From Euryodendron excelsum (Eukaryota > Streptophyta > Magnoliopsida > Ericales > Pentaphylacaceae), in the NCBI GenBank assembly GCA_033060915.1, contig CM065394.1, forward strand, positions 33,982,501-34,046,500: a DNA stretch of 64,000 bases, read 5' to 3'. The notes under the pieces were generated by a model. That model had not been told where the DNA came from and did no database searches. It worked only from the letters and a program-made list of their open reading frames with translations. Both the position numbers and the translations under genes were made by a program. Positions 12,641 through 23,000 of this stretch are shown piece by piece; within the stretch, counting starts at the first letter, position 1; every line of letters begins with the position of its first letter.

Positions 12641-12959
12641 ACTAACTGAAAGCAGGCCATCACTCTCTCTCAGTAATTATCTCTTCAAAAGCAAAAGTGA
12701 AGTAGTTCTATGCAGGGATGTGTTCTTATAGAAGAGCTCATTATCATTTCAAAACCCTAAGAGCAGCTGCATCATTACTTCTGAATTGAGAGGTGGCCTC
12801 AACAATTAATGAAAAGCTGTCTTTTAGCAGCCAAACAAGCCAGGCAACACCACGTGGAGCACCAACTACGAAGAGGTGCCTGATGACAGTCCACGATAGT
12901 GATGCGCATGTACAACCTTTGTCCCTCAAGCTCGGCCAAGCAGGGCGCAAGGGCTGGGG

Positions 12960-13459
12960 GAGCAATTATGGGCCAAATAAATTAAAAAGCCCAGCAAATA
13001 AAACAAGCTAGGCCCGATCTGAAGATGATAGGCCCAACAGGATGAATTGAGCCTAGAGTATTAGATATACAGGTCCAATGAACAAGAGTCCTAAGCAGAC
13101 CAGGATTAGAACATTTAAAGATAAGTCCAAATGCATCTTTAACTGACCCCAAAAGTGATTGATTTCTAGAAGAAGAATGAATACCATTCGTAGAAGGGAT
13201 GGGGCCTCCAAACCCAATAAATACACTCCAAACCCAATAAATATACTATGCCACTAAGAAGCAAAGTTTGTTCACTTGAGCCAGTGCATAGTACTTTTAT
13301 TCGATTCATTGAGATTAAGTTTGCCTAACTTAATTATCGGAGTGCCACTGGCTCAAAGAGGGTCGATACATTCTCATTATTCCTATTCTTGTAGATTACT
13401 TGGAGCTCGTCAAGTTGGTTTGCAAAGCGGATTAGATCTTTCCAAAAATCTCACTTACA
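12960..13459 (+). repeat. 3' LTR
   Basis: Copy of 7571-8050, preceded by a G-rich tract. It contains a local duplication of CCAAACCCAATAAATA near 13210-13245 that is absent from the 5' LTR. It ends TCACTTACA at 13459. The flanking ATAAC resembles GTAAT before the 5' LTR (7573-7577) only loosely. Confidence 0.8.
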
Positions 13460-15624
13460 ATAACCCATATAAAAAATATAGATACTTAGTTGAAACTTAA
13501 GGAAAAAAAAAATAAAAAATTGATACTTTAAAATTTCCAAATAGTTTATGCAAAGTTTCCCATCAGTTCCCTTTAGTTTTTGAAAGGTTTTCATTAAAGA
13601 TCTTATAAATATTTTAAATGTTTTCCCGAATGTTTCCCAAACGGCTCTCCAATTTTCAAAATGAGTTTCGTACTCGTACTGAAATAATGTTTCTGCGGAA
13701 ATGCGTTTCCCTTTTAAATGAGTTTTTGACAACTATTATTAAGACTGGATGCCAATACCAGTATTTATTTCTTTTTTGGTTTTTTGGTCCGATGCACTTG
13801 ACAGTTTTGAGTAAATTTCTTCTTGTTTGGTCTGGGTGACAGTTTGAAGTCCAGGCTCGGCTTGAGTTTTGGAGAGACCAATGTTGCCATAACCCAACCC
13901 AAATTCAAGTCATGAACCTTAGCCCGAGCCACGTCCTTTCTAGGCCACTGTTGACTTCCTGGGCCTGATTTTGGGAATGGGCAAGCAGTTAGGCCTCGGC
14001 TTCTCCCACCCCCTAACTAGAATTTTGGGATTTTTTTTTCTTTTTGCTACATTGAATTTTTTTTTCTTTTTGCTACATTGAATTAACTTGAATTAAAAAA
14101 ATAAGCTACTTAAATTTGGCTCATAATCAACTTGATTAAAACTTGTTTGAGATTGATTTGAAAGATAAACAAGTCAAATTTAAGGTTGAACTTGTATAAC
14201 TCACTAGTCAAACTCACTACTAGCTCGGCTGGTTTATAACTCGAAGACATGATTAAATACATAATGTTTAAAGTTGGTCATTAGAGCGTGGTTCACTTCT
14301 TGGTATGGTTTGTTAGCCTGCTCTATACCTCTCTCAACTGTAATTATTTAATACAAACATCCTATTAATACCTAATTAATTATTATATTGGTTGTTATCC
14401 AACCTTTGAATTTTTAACAAACGTATCAAAATCTAGATGAGAAAGCAAAGTTTGTCCCTATCCAATCCCAACAATGGCATTTTATATTAAAAGTAGTGCT
14501 GGCCTACATAAGATGCCTCAACACTTCTTATCTTGACTTTGATTTTCTTGCCATTGGTGAATTGTTATTTATCACTTTCAAAGGTTGAAAAAAGGATGAG
14601 GTTTGCTGAAAACCACTAATGATTTGCAACTATGCTAGTTTAACAGCGCCATGCACCGACAAGTACAAAGAAAGTTCAATGATTAAATAGTATTTAGTTT
14701 TCAGTATTTATTTTTATTATTTTGTGACATGTAATATTTATTATATCAATAACATAAATTTAATTTAAAATGAAGAGCTTTTTAAAAAAAAAATTACTTG
14801 ACAAAAATATGATAAAAATAATTATCGAAAAACTTTGTAAAACTTTATACTACATAACCACTAAATTTTTCTTTGAAAAATACCCTCATGTAATCAAATT
14901 ACATACAATACATATTTCTGGGAGCATTCAATAAAATTGGAACGAAACAGAGAAAATTAATACAGTCGGGTGCAAGGTTGATCCACAAATCGATAAAATT
15001 GCATACAACGTATAATCTTAGGTGATTTTCGTATGCAAGTAATTGAAATGCAGAAAAAAAAATTCAATTTTCTTACACTAACTTCAAATTTGGGTAGAAA
15101 TTATTTTTATGTGTTAGTTGGAAAATTGAGATTTTTTTTTATTAATTGAGTTGTGAAATGTTAACTAAATGCACGGAAACACCGTGAAACTTTATCAGAA
15201 GTCAACGTCCGGAACGTTTTAATCAGATCATGGCGTCCTCGTTGCAATAATTTACCGGCAAAGTTGGAAGGATCTGTGGTTCGCACACCAATATCTCCGG
15301 AAAATATATGACGTCATAAATCGTAAAAAACACTCCGGACTTTTCGCCTTAAAATCGATGATTTCAAAGTGGTTGGGTCGGTGGGTTCTGAAATAAGTGA
15401 ATTTTTAATTCGATTAATTTATTTTGTTTAAATTATTTGGATAAACCTGTCTACAATCCCGAGAAATTTTTTCAACTTAACTATGCAGTCTTCGTCTTCA
15501 AAATATTCGTAGGCTCCTCTGTCTCTTTCTCTCTCTGTAACTCTGTTTTGCTCTGCTTTTTTTTTTGTGTCTCTGTTTTTGGTCAATTTGGGAGGCAACT
15601 GAAGGAGAGGAAGAGGAGAAAAGA
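13460..15624. other. Intergenic stretch and glycerol kinase upstream region
   Basis: No gene recognised. 14030-14085 holds a direct repeat of CTTTTTGCTACATTGAATT. The last 150 bp carry CT-rich tracts (15515-15580) typical of plant 5' leaders, just before the glycerol kinase ATG. No convincing TATA box was identified. Confidence 0.5.
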
Positions 15625-18600
15625 ATGTCGGAGGACGGAGTGCTTATTGGTTCAATCGATCAAGGAACCACCAGCACCAGATTCATCATCTACGACAAGC
15701 AAGCTCGATCAATTGGATCTCACCAGACAGAGTTCACCCAGTTCTACCCAGAAGCAGGGTAAGTAATGATACCCAATCTGTATACTCTCTCCCTCTCTCT
15801 GTGCGAGTGCTCTGTTTTGGTGTTGAGTAATCTTCATTTTCATTCTCTCTCTTTAGATGGGTAGAGCACGATCCGATGGAGATTTTGGAGAGTGTCAGGG
15901 TTTGTATCACGAAGGCTATTGACAAGGCCACTGCAGATGGCCACAACGTCGAAAAGGGACTCAAGGCAATTGGTCTTACCAATCAGAGAGAGACGACGGT
16001 CGTTTGGAGCAAATCTACCGGTTGCCCTCTCTACAACGCCATTGTTTGGATGGATGTTCGCACCAGTTCTTTCTGCAGGTTCATTTCTATTCATTCATTA
16101 TTTTTTTTATTTTTTATTTTTATCAATCTGTTTCTGCGAATTGAAGATCTGGAACACTGTGTTTATTAATTCTGACCAATACCCATTTCTTGAATTGTCT
16201 GATTTTCAATTGGGTCTTCGTTAATCCGGGGATCGTGATCATTATTGGGTTCTTTGGAAATCTAGGTTTTTATTTATTTCTTTGTTAATTAGCAAGTAAA
16301 TATGTATTAGAAAGCCCCCCAAAGGGAGTGATATACAAATCTCAAAAAATCAACAAAAGAAGATAAAAGAAAGAGGGAAAGGCTCCCTTAGCCAAACAGA
16401 TTAAGGAGATTAGCACTGTTCCTTTAAAATTTTGGACAGAGCACTTGTCCAAAAAAAATAAGGTGACTCGCACTGTTTCTATCAAATTTAAGATGGAGCA
16501 CTCCTCACCTTCAAAAGATCTTTTACTCCTTTCACTCCGCAGAGCCAGAAAATTTATCCAAGGGGGCAACTATTAATGACAATCTAATTTTTCTTAAATC
16601 AACCATAAGGCACTTAACTTCCATATACATAAATAATATACAAAAAATGCTATTTTTTTCAAATATTTTGGAGAAAACTTCAATAGAATACGTGATAATG
16701 GCATTTTTGTAATTAAAAACCATCGTTATGAGTATCAATTTTAAAGTGAAACGCTTAGATTAAACCACATCATTTTTTACCAGAATTTTGTATTAATATT
16801 ATGTATATGAACATTAGTTATGATGTATATAAACTTATATATAATATATGAAAGGATGTTTGAAGAAAAATAAATAACTATTTAAGGACAATATTTATAT
16901 ATTTACAGGTGGGAAATTGAGAATTTTATCTAAAATTGTATGTAGAATTTTCAACTATGAAGGGGGCATTTACAAATTTCCAAAGGGGGCAAAATGACAA
17001 AAAAATTCTAAAACTATAGGTAAAACTACAATTTTTGAAAATTGAGAGGAGCATGTGCCCCCTTTGGTCCTTAAGTGGCTCCGCCACTGCCACAAACGCC
17101 ATATCAAGGATAATGGAATTATCTCCCAAGCTTTCGTGGCCCGGGCCCTAGCACAATCCCTGCTCCAGGCTCCAGCAATTAAAAAGTTCCTTCATAGGAC
17201 CCACTCTATGCCAAACACAGAAAAAACACCATGCTCCAAACTTAACTAGCAATTGAGCAATGGATAAGGAGAGGATTCACACTTTCCCGTGCACCCTTAC
17301 ACATACAACATCAATCTAACAAAAACTTGCTGTCTCTTTCTTAGATTATCAATCTATAAAATGGCTTTACGGATTGCTGTCCAAGCAAAATAACCTGTTT
17401 TACAGGAACCTTCAATTTCCAAACCGCTTTCCATGGGAATGAAGCATCTCCCTTCCCAGCGAGACTTCTGTGGAAAGAAGAGACTTAAAACACAACCTCC
17501 CGGAGAATCTATCCAAGCCATAGTCTTCTGTCCTGAATGGACCTTCCAATCATTACGCCTCACAAAAAACATGTGAAGAGATTCAAATTCCTAATCTTGA
17601 TACGTCCCCCTGAATAGCGGAGACCAAACACAACCTGTCAGAGAAGAAAACTGACCACTGTCATATCTGGCTGAATTCACTGCTACACTATAAAACTCCG
17701 AAAGTCCTCCCTCAAATCCATCTGACCACACCAGGAATCATGCCAAAACACTAACCTCCTCCCATTCCCCACTTTGAAGTAAGTGAGTTCATAGAAATCT
17801 TCCTTCACTTTCAAGATGGTTTTCCAAACTCCTGCACCATGAGTCCCCTTTATGTCACTAGAGTACCAGTCCCCTTTACCATGACCATACGTGCTATCAC
17901 TCAGCCTCCTCCACAAACTCTCCCGCTCTCAGGAAAGTCTTCACAATAATTCCCTAGCATTTTAGGGTTTTGATCGTTGGTGTTTGTTAATTTTGGATTT
18001 TAATAGACACTCTTTTGTCTGCATTTGTTTCTTCATTTTTTGAAGGGGGTTGGTTTCTGCATTTGTAATTATAGGAAGACAGTTTTTCAGTTTTACTGCA
18101 ATATTTTGTTTTCGTACAGGAAATTAGAGAAAGAATTATCAGGCGGACGAACCCATTTTGTTGAGACATGTGGTTTACCTATAAGTACTTATTTCAGTGC
18201 ACTGAAGCTGCTATGGTTGTTGGAAAATGTTGATGCTGTTAAGGAAGCTGTGGAAAAAAAGGATGCCCTGTTTGGAACTATAGATACCTGGTTGATTTGG
18301 AATTTGACTGGAGGTGTTGGTGGGGGTTTACATGTCACTGATGTTTCAAATGCATCGCGAACTATGCTCATGGATCTGAAAACACTTGATTGGGATAAAC
18401 ACACCCTGGAAACACTCAGAATTCCTGCTGAAATGCTGCCCAAAATTGTTAGTAATTCTGAGATTATAGGAAAAGTAACAACTGGATGGCCAATTCCGGG
18501 AATCCCAATTGCTGGATGTCTAGGGGATCAACATGCAGCAATGGTGGGGCAAGCTTGCAGGAAAGGCGAGGCAAAAAGCACTTATGGAACCGGGGCTTTC

Positions 18601-19702
18601 ATACTTCTCAACACTGGTGAAGAGATAATTCAGTCTACTCATGGTCTTTTAAGCACTTTAGCTTTTAAGCTTGGCCCAGATGCTCCAACAAACTATGCTC
18701 TTGAGGGTTCAATTGCCATTGCAGGAGCTGCTGTTCAGTGGCTCAGAGACAGTCTTGGGATAATTAGAACTGCAAGTGAGATTGAGGAGTTGGCACTAAA
18801 GGTTGACTCCACAGGTGGAGTTTATTTTGTGCCAGCATTCAATGGATTGTTTGCTCCATGGTGGCGTGACGATGCTCGTGGAGTTTGTATTGGGATTACA
18901 AGGTTTACAAACAAGTCTCACATTGCCCGAGCTGTGCTTGAGAGTATGTGTTTCCAGGTTAAAGATGTGTTGGATTCAATGCACAAGGACGCAGGGGAGA
19001 AGGGTGAGGTCAAAAATGAGAAGGGAGAATTCTTGCTTAGGGTGGATGGTGGTGCTACTGTTAACAACCTTTTGATGCAAATTCAGGTGAATTTTTTGCT
19101 CCCTCATTTTCTAATGTTTGATGAATTTCATTGCTGCTTGGGGAATCAAACCTGGGTCAGCTGAGGATGAGAATGACTAGTTCTGTCTTGACTTATGTTT
19201 GAACTTATTTATTTCTGTTGAAGTTATTTATTACTGGATTTAATCGATTCTGCGTTAGAAAATGAGCAAAACCAAATCAATGTTAATTTCCCCATCAACT
19301 AGGTAATTTGATAATCACACAGTTCTTTGATATATCATCTCTCCCCATGACTACAATTTTAGCAATTATTCTTTCCTGTTGTTTGGACCTATATTACTTT
19401 CGTTGTCTCTATCCCACTCATATAATCGCGTAATTTCTTTTTCTCATGATTTGCAGGCAGACTTGATGGGTAGCCCAGTGGTAAGACCAGCTGACATAGA
19501 AACAACAGCTCTAGGAGCAGCCTATGCAGCAGGGTTAGCTGTTGGGGTTTGGACAGAAAAGGAGATTTTTTCTTCTGGGGAAAAGATGGAGAAAGCTACC
19601 ATTTTCCATCCGGTATTGCCTGAAGAACTGAGGAAGAAGAAGGTGGAGTCTTGGTGCAAAGCTGTTTCAAGAACCTTTGACTTGGCTGATCTGTCCCTGT
19701 AG
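15625..19702 (+). CDS. GLPK: Glycerol kinase
   Basis: Phosphorylates glycerol to sn-glycerol 3-phosphate with ATP, the entry step of glycerol use in the cytosol. The Arabidopsis gene (GLI1/NHO1) also affects pathogen resistance. Four exons: 15625-15758, 15857-16078, 18120-19086 and 19457-19702, all GT/AG, summing to 522 codons plus stop, the same length I recall for the Arabidopsis enzyme. Visible motifs are the N-terminal phosphate loop DQGTTSTR (residues 12-19), [16 protein letters not shown], the [10 protein letters not shown] and [14 protein letters not shown] loops, and the C-terminal FGGY signature region [20 protein letters not shown]. The start was chosen because [16 protein letters not shown] matches the family; longer in-frame extensions upstream read through the CT-rich leader. 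The gene looks intact. Intron 2 (2.0 kb) is swollen by transposon fragments. Confidence 0.97.
16300..17916 (-). mobile_element. LINE (L1-type) 3' fragment in glycerol kinase intron 2
   Basis: On the minus strand, 17916-17683 encodes a segment with [13 protein letters not shown], followed by [18 protein letters not shown], typical of the region after the reverse transcriptase domain in plant L1 elements. 17572-17354 encodes, across a frame break, the zf-RVT-like segment ending [16 protein letters not shown]. Everything upstream (RT core, endonuclease) is missing, so this is a 5'-truncated dead copy lying antisense to the host gene. The low-coordinate end is not sharply defined. Confidence 0.65.
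16535..17092. mobile_element. Non-autonomous DNA transposon nested in the LINE fragment
   Basis: The left end reads CTCCGCAGAGCCAGAAAA and then AAGGGGGCAAC. The right end, read on the opposite strand, gives AGTGGCGGAGCCACTTAAGG and then AAAGGGGGCACA. These are matching inverted ends of about 35 bp around a 560-bp AT-rich body without coding sequence. LINE-like sequence lies on both sides, so this insertion came later. The superfamily and target duplication are unresolved. Confidence 0.5.
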
Positions 19703-19929
19703 ACTTACTCTTCTCCAGCATGTTCTGTTCTGCTACCTTCCTTTTAGTATTTATATGCTTATGCATTGGTGAATGCTACACACCTTACTTGGGTTACATT
19801 TATGAAGTTTATATAATTATATCAGATATGAGACATATTATGAAAATGCTATTCTTCTTCCATGGATGATATATACAAACACAGGTCATCTCTGCAAGTT
19901 GAATGGTGTTAAACCATTTTCTCCTATTT
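19703..19929. other. 3' flank of glycerol kinase
   Basis: A short AT-rich region between the stop codon and the start of the giant transposon. It should hold the 3' UTR and polyadenylation site, but no canonical AATAAA was singled out. The left inverted repeat of the MULE begins only 228 bp after the stop. Confidence 0.5.
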
Positions 19930-20075
19930 GCGAGTTTTTTTCCAAAATAATTAAATTTGAAAAGGCATTTTTCGAAATAATAAAAATTAAAACCTTATTC
20001 TTAATATAAGATAAAACGCACATTGTAAATGCGTTTTTTAAAAAAACGCAACTTAAAATTACGTTTTCTAACAAG
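19930..20075 (+). repeat. Left terminal inverted repeat of the MULE
   Basis: Pairs with 35120-35267. It includes AAAACGCACATTGTAAATGC and AAAACGCAACTTAAAATTACG, so CGCAAC/GTTGCG-type words are part of the terminal repeat and are likely transposase-contact candidates (inference). Confidence 0.8.
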
Positions 20076-20198
20076 TAAAACAAAAAATAAAAAAACAAAA
20101 AAAAAACGTGCAATTGCCTTTTTTCTGGCCTTTTAGTCAGCCGCCCAATCCCTCTTTTACTCCCTTCTCCTTTTCCCGCCACACCCCCCCCCCTTTCC

Positions 20199-20875
20199 CA
20201 CTTTTCTCTCTCTCTCTCTCTTACTTTTTTGTTTCTCTCTCCCTCTCTCTCTCCTTTCCTCTCTCTCTCTCCTTTTAATTTATCATTTCTACTTTATAAA
20301 AATTATACATAATAATTATAATATTTTGAAAAATTTTAAAATTAAAAAATAAAATAAAAAATATGAATAGAGTTAAGTAATAATTAAAATATTTTAATTG
20401 AAAAAATTTAAACAAAGTTAAGTAATAATTAAAAAATATTAATAGCAAAAAAATGAACATAATCAATTAATAATAAAAATATAGACAAAGTGTTATAAAA
20501 TAACAAAAAATTATAATACTATAATACTTTATTTACTGCAAACTACTTTATAAAATAACTATATATTTAACAATACTTATTTTACTAATAAATATTTTAC
20601 TTATTTTATTTTTGAAATTATTTTTTACAAATTTTTGCTATTTTATAATACTTTTTATAATATTTTATCATTGATTAGTAAAATATTTTAATTATTACTT
20701 AACTCTGTCTATATTTTTTATTTTATTTTTTTAAAAAAATAATAATAATAATAAATTTTTTATAAATATTATAATTTTATGTATAATTTTTATTATAAAA
20801 TGAAAATGAGAGAATAGAGAGAGAGTGAGAAAGAGAAAAGGAGAGACAAAGGGAGTATAGAGAGAGAGAGACAAT
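20199..20875. repeat. Long internal hairpin with CT/GA outer arms and AT-rich inner arms
   Basis: The left arm 20199-20400 runs from CT-rich DNA into AT-rich DNA that includes GAGTTAAGTAATAATTAAAA. The right arm 20680-20875 is its reverse complement, ending in GA-rich DNA. The arms are about 190 bp and the spacer about 290 bp, with no coding sequence. It may be a separate MITE inserted next to the left end of the MULE, or an older inner repeat of the MULE itself. Confidence 0.7.
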
Positions 20876-21192
20876 TTTGGACAAAACTCAGGTGCGTTTT
20901 ATGCTTAGAAAATTAAAATTGAATAACATTTTATGCGACTCGATTTTGCTCGTTTAAAGCATTAACTAAAATGATGTGATAGTGACATTCTCAGACCAAA
21001 AAGTCAGACATATGATAAAATATAAGTTTATATAAGTTATTATTTGGCTAGACTATGAACTTAGTTTATGATTAAAAAGTTACGAATAAAAAAAAATTAA
21101 CGTGACTAGACTCAATTTACGAATAAAAGATAAATGAACATTATAGGTAACCTTATTGCTTTCGTAGATTCATGGCCAAACATAGGATAAAA

Positions 21193-21897
21193 CTAAAAGA
21201 AGTAGCTACTAACATCTGATATTTTATAGACCATGTTCGTAACAACACAGTGGTTTGCCGCGAACAAAAATGCTACTTGGTAGATAATTGACAAAGTCAT
21301 CATCGGCTTCTGCTTCAGAAAGTCTGAAAGTTCTGGGTTAGAAACCAACAAAGGATCTTTAATAATTTCTACCAGTTGTTGTGTTAGATCACCACCGTCT
21401 GTCTTTGCTTGCTCTGTGAAATGATACCTGTCCAATCTTCGTTGCATTTGATCAATCTCGCGTTCTAGTGCTTTCATGACCTTATTCGTAGGTGATTTCC
21501 TGTTCCATAGGTCAGCTGAACGAGCCTTTGGGACACGGAGGCCATGCCATCGGCAATACATCTCTTGTTCACGCCTTTTATCGAGTAAGTCTTCCCACGA
21601 TAACCTTATGCATTGATCATCTGTCACACCGGGAGGTGGTCGTACGGATGCATTGCCAATGAAGACGTGACTCACTGGACCCGTCGTATCATGCATAAGG
21701 ATAGATTTGTTGAGAAAGCTACGTTTTTGGCCATACCATTTGTTACTGATTGGGTCTATGTATGTACCCACCATACGTGAGAGTCTTGATGGTTGGCTTT
21801 CATCCATGTCGACGGTAGGATTTGCACGACTAGACGATGCCCCATACAAGCATTTTCGTTTCGACATGTATACAGGTATGGTGGAGCACTCCTGCAC
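21193..21897 (-). CDS. Unrecognised ORF carried by the MULE
   Basis: A 234-codon open frame with no family that I recognise. It is the longest uninterrupted frame between the PMD tail and the left end of the element. The N-terminal 60 residues are Ser/Arg-rich. The middle contains HVFIGNASVRPPPGVTDD and RREQEMYCRWHGLRVPKARS. Residues 140-165 (KVMKALEREIDQMQRRLDRY) look like a charged helix. A shorter start at MSKRKCLYG (21867) is also possible, because AG lies just upstream of GAGTGC and could be a splice acceptor. The last 30 residues are hydrophobic and may be read-through of an intron. It could be a separate gene or the final exons of the PMD transcript. Confidence 0.45.
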   Translation of the reverse strand: MQECSTIPVYMSKRKCLYGASSSRANPTVDMDESQPSRLSRMVGTYIDPISNKWYGQKRSFLNKSILMHDTTGPVSHVFIGNASVRPPPGVTDDQCIRLSWEDLLDKRREQEMYCRWHGLRVPKARSADLWNRKSPTNKVMKALEREIDQMQRRLDRYHFTEQAKTDGGDLTQQLVEIIKDPLLVSNPELSDFLKQKPMMTLSIIYQVAFLFAANHCVVTNMVYKISDVSSYFF

Positions 21898-21929
21898 GTA
21901 ATCAGATGAGGCATCAATTAATGTTACTT

Positions 21930-22190
21930 AGTATATGAGTCTTTAATTGACATGACAACTCTTTGGTGATGACTTTTTCATTCATGTTCTTGTCACGAGC
22001 ATGGGGGATGTAACTTTCAAACTGACATAAGGGATCTTTATAGCTTTAATCGACATGACAACTTGGTCTTGACTTCTCATGTTATTGGTGCAACCTTTAA
22101 TTGACATGACAAACCTATGGTGTACACTTATCCAGTCATGTTCTGGTCACGAGCATGGGGGATGCTGTATTCACATGATGAGGGGTTAAT
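21930..22190. repeat. Imperfect direct repeats
   Basis: The phrase CTTTAATTGACATGACAA recurs at about 21940 and 22085, with a variant (CTTTAATCGACATGACAA) near 22043. GTCACGAGCATGGGGGATG occurs twice (about 21993 and 22146). The spacing suggests a degenerate unit of about 150 bp. No coding potential is evident. Confidence 0.6.
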
Positions 22191-22740
22191 AACTGTAATT
22201 GACCTAAATACTCTCTGGAACAGCCTTGTTACTGGCATTTGTTGCAGATGTAACATTCACGTAAAGAGGGTATAAGGTATTGCTTTTTATAAATATCTCT
22301 TATATGGGGGAGGATGTGACACTGTAAAATTAAACATTAATCTTGTTATATGATTTTTTGCTATTATACCTATCTTAAAATTAAATGTATACGTATGTTT
22401 GGCGAGTTGCCCGCAAAATGATTAGGAAAATTTAAAAGCGATGTCATACCACGTATGATATAAAATACATGAAAATATGTGATGTTATCTCTCCGGGGGT
22501 AAAACTCCTATAATAGACAATAAGAATAGATAATTCCACCTACAATAGATAATACTAATGAAACACCCCGAAAATTGATCGCCCAAAACACCCCCCTGTT
22601 AGACATGTTTGAGCTCGTCGGGTTCTCGATCCTCTACGAACCGCCACATCCTATTGCTCGTCCTGAGCACTCGGCCCTCTGTCAACACCCACCTCCGCCT
22701 GCTCGTCATCCGCTTGCTCGTCCTCATCACTTACTGCTAC

Positions 22741-23000
22741 TAACTCTTCATCATCGTGCTGAACATGTGATGACCCTGGTGCATAAGTCGATGCTGGGTA
22801 CGCACTATGAAAATCATGACTCATCTGTGACGGCCCTGGCGCATATATCGATGAAATGTAGCCACTGTGAAAATCATGAGTCATCTGTGATGGCCCTGGA
22901 GCATAACTGGATGAAGGGTAGCCACTGTGAAAATGATGAGTCACCTGTGACGGCCCAGCCCCATAAGTCGATGTAGGGTAGTAACTGGGAAAATCATGAT
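22741..23000 (-). repeat. 60-bp in-frame tandem repeats in the PMD gene tail
   Basis: Four full copies plus a partial one with an exact 60-bp period. On the minus strand each encodes a 20-residue unit close to YPSSSYAPGPSQMTHDFHSG. The period is a multiple of three and substitutions are spread evenly, so the repeats probably grew while the frame was translated. An acidic run (DEDEQADDEQ) follows. Confidence 0.85.

Larger units (their letters stand above)
7571..13459 (+). mobile_element. Decayed LTR retrotransposon without recognisable pol, with antisense ORF
   Basis: Two long terminal repeats (about 7571-8050 and 12960-13459) enclose 4.9 kb. A primer-binding-site-like sequence, TGGCGCTGTCTGTAGG, lies at 8053-8068 right after the 5' LTR. 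A purine-rich tract (AAGGGCTGGGGG) ends just before the 3' LTR. The LTRs share most of their sequence but differ by many substitutions and an 18-20 bp duplication near 13205-13245 in the 3' copy, so the insertion is old. No protease, reverse transcriptase, RNase H or integrase was recognised. The antisense ORF and the PBS type recall non-autonomous Ty3/Gypsy elements of the Tat group (Grande and similar), which carry an extra antisense ORF. Outer borders are uncertain by about 15 bp and no perfect target duplication was found. Confidence 0.8.

Noticed and set aside
21930..22560. Last exon of the PMD gene linking 22651 to the unknown ORF
   Set aside because: The PMD frame already ends in an acidic tail with a TAG at 22651. 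A splice from there to 21897 is conceivable but not supported by frame continuity.
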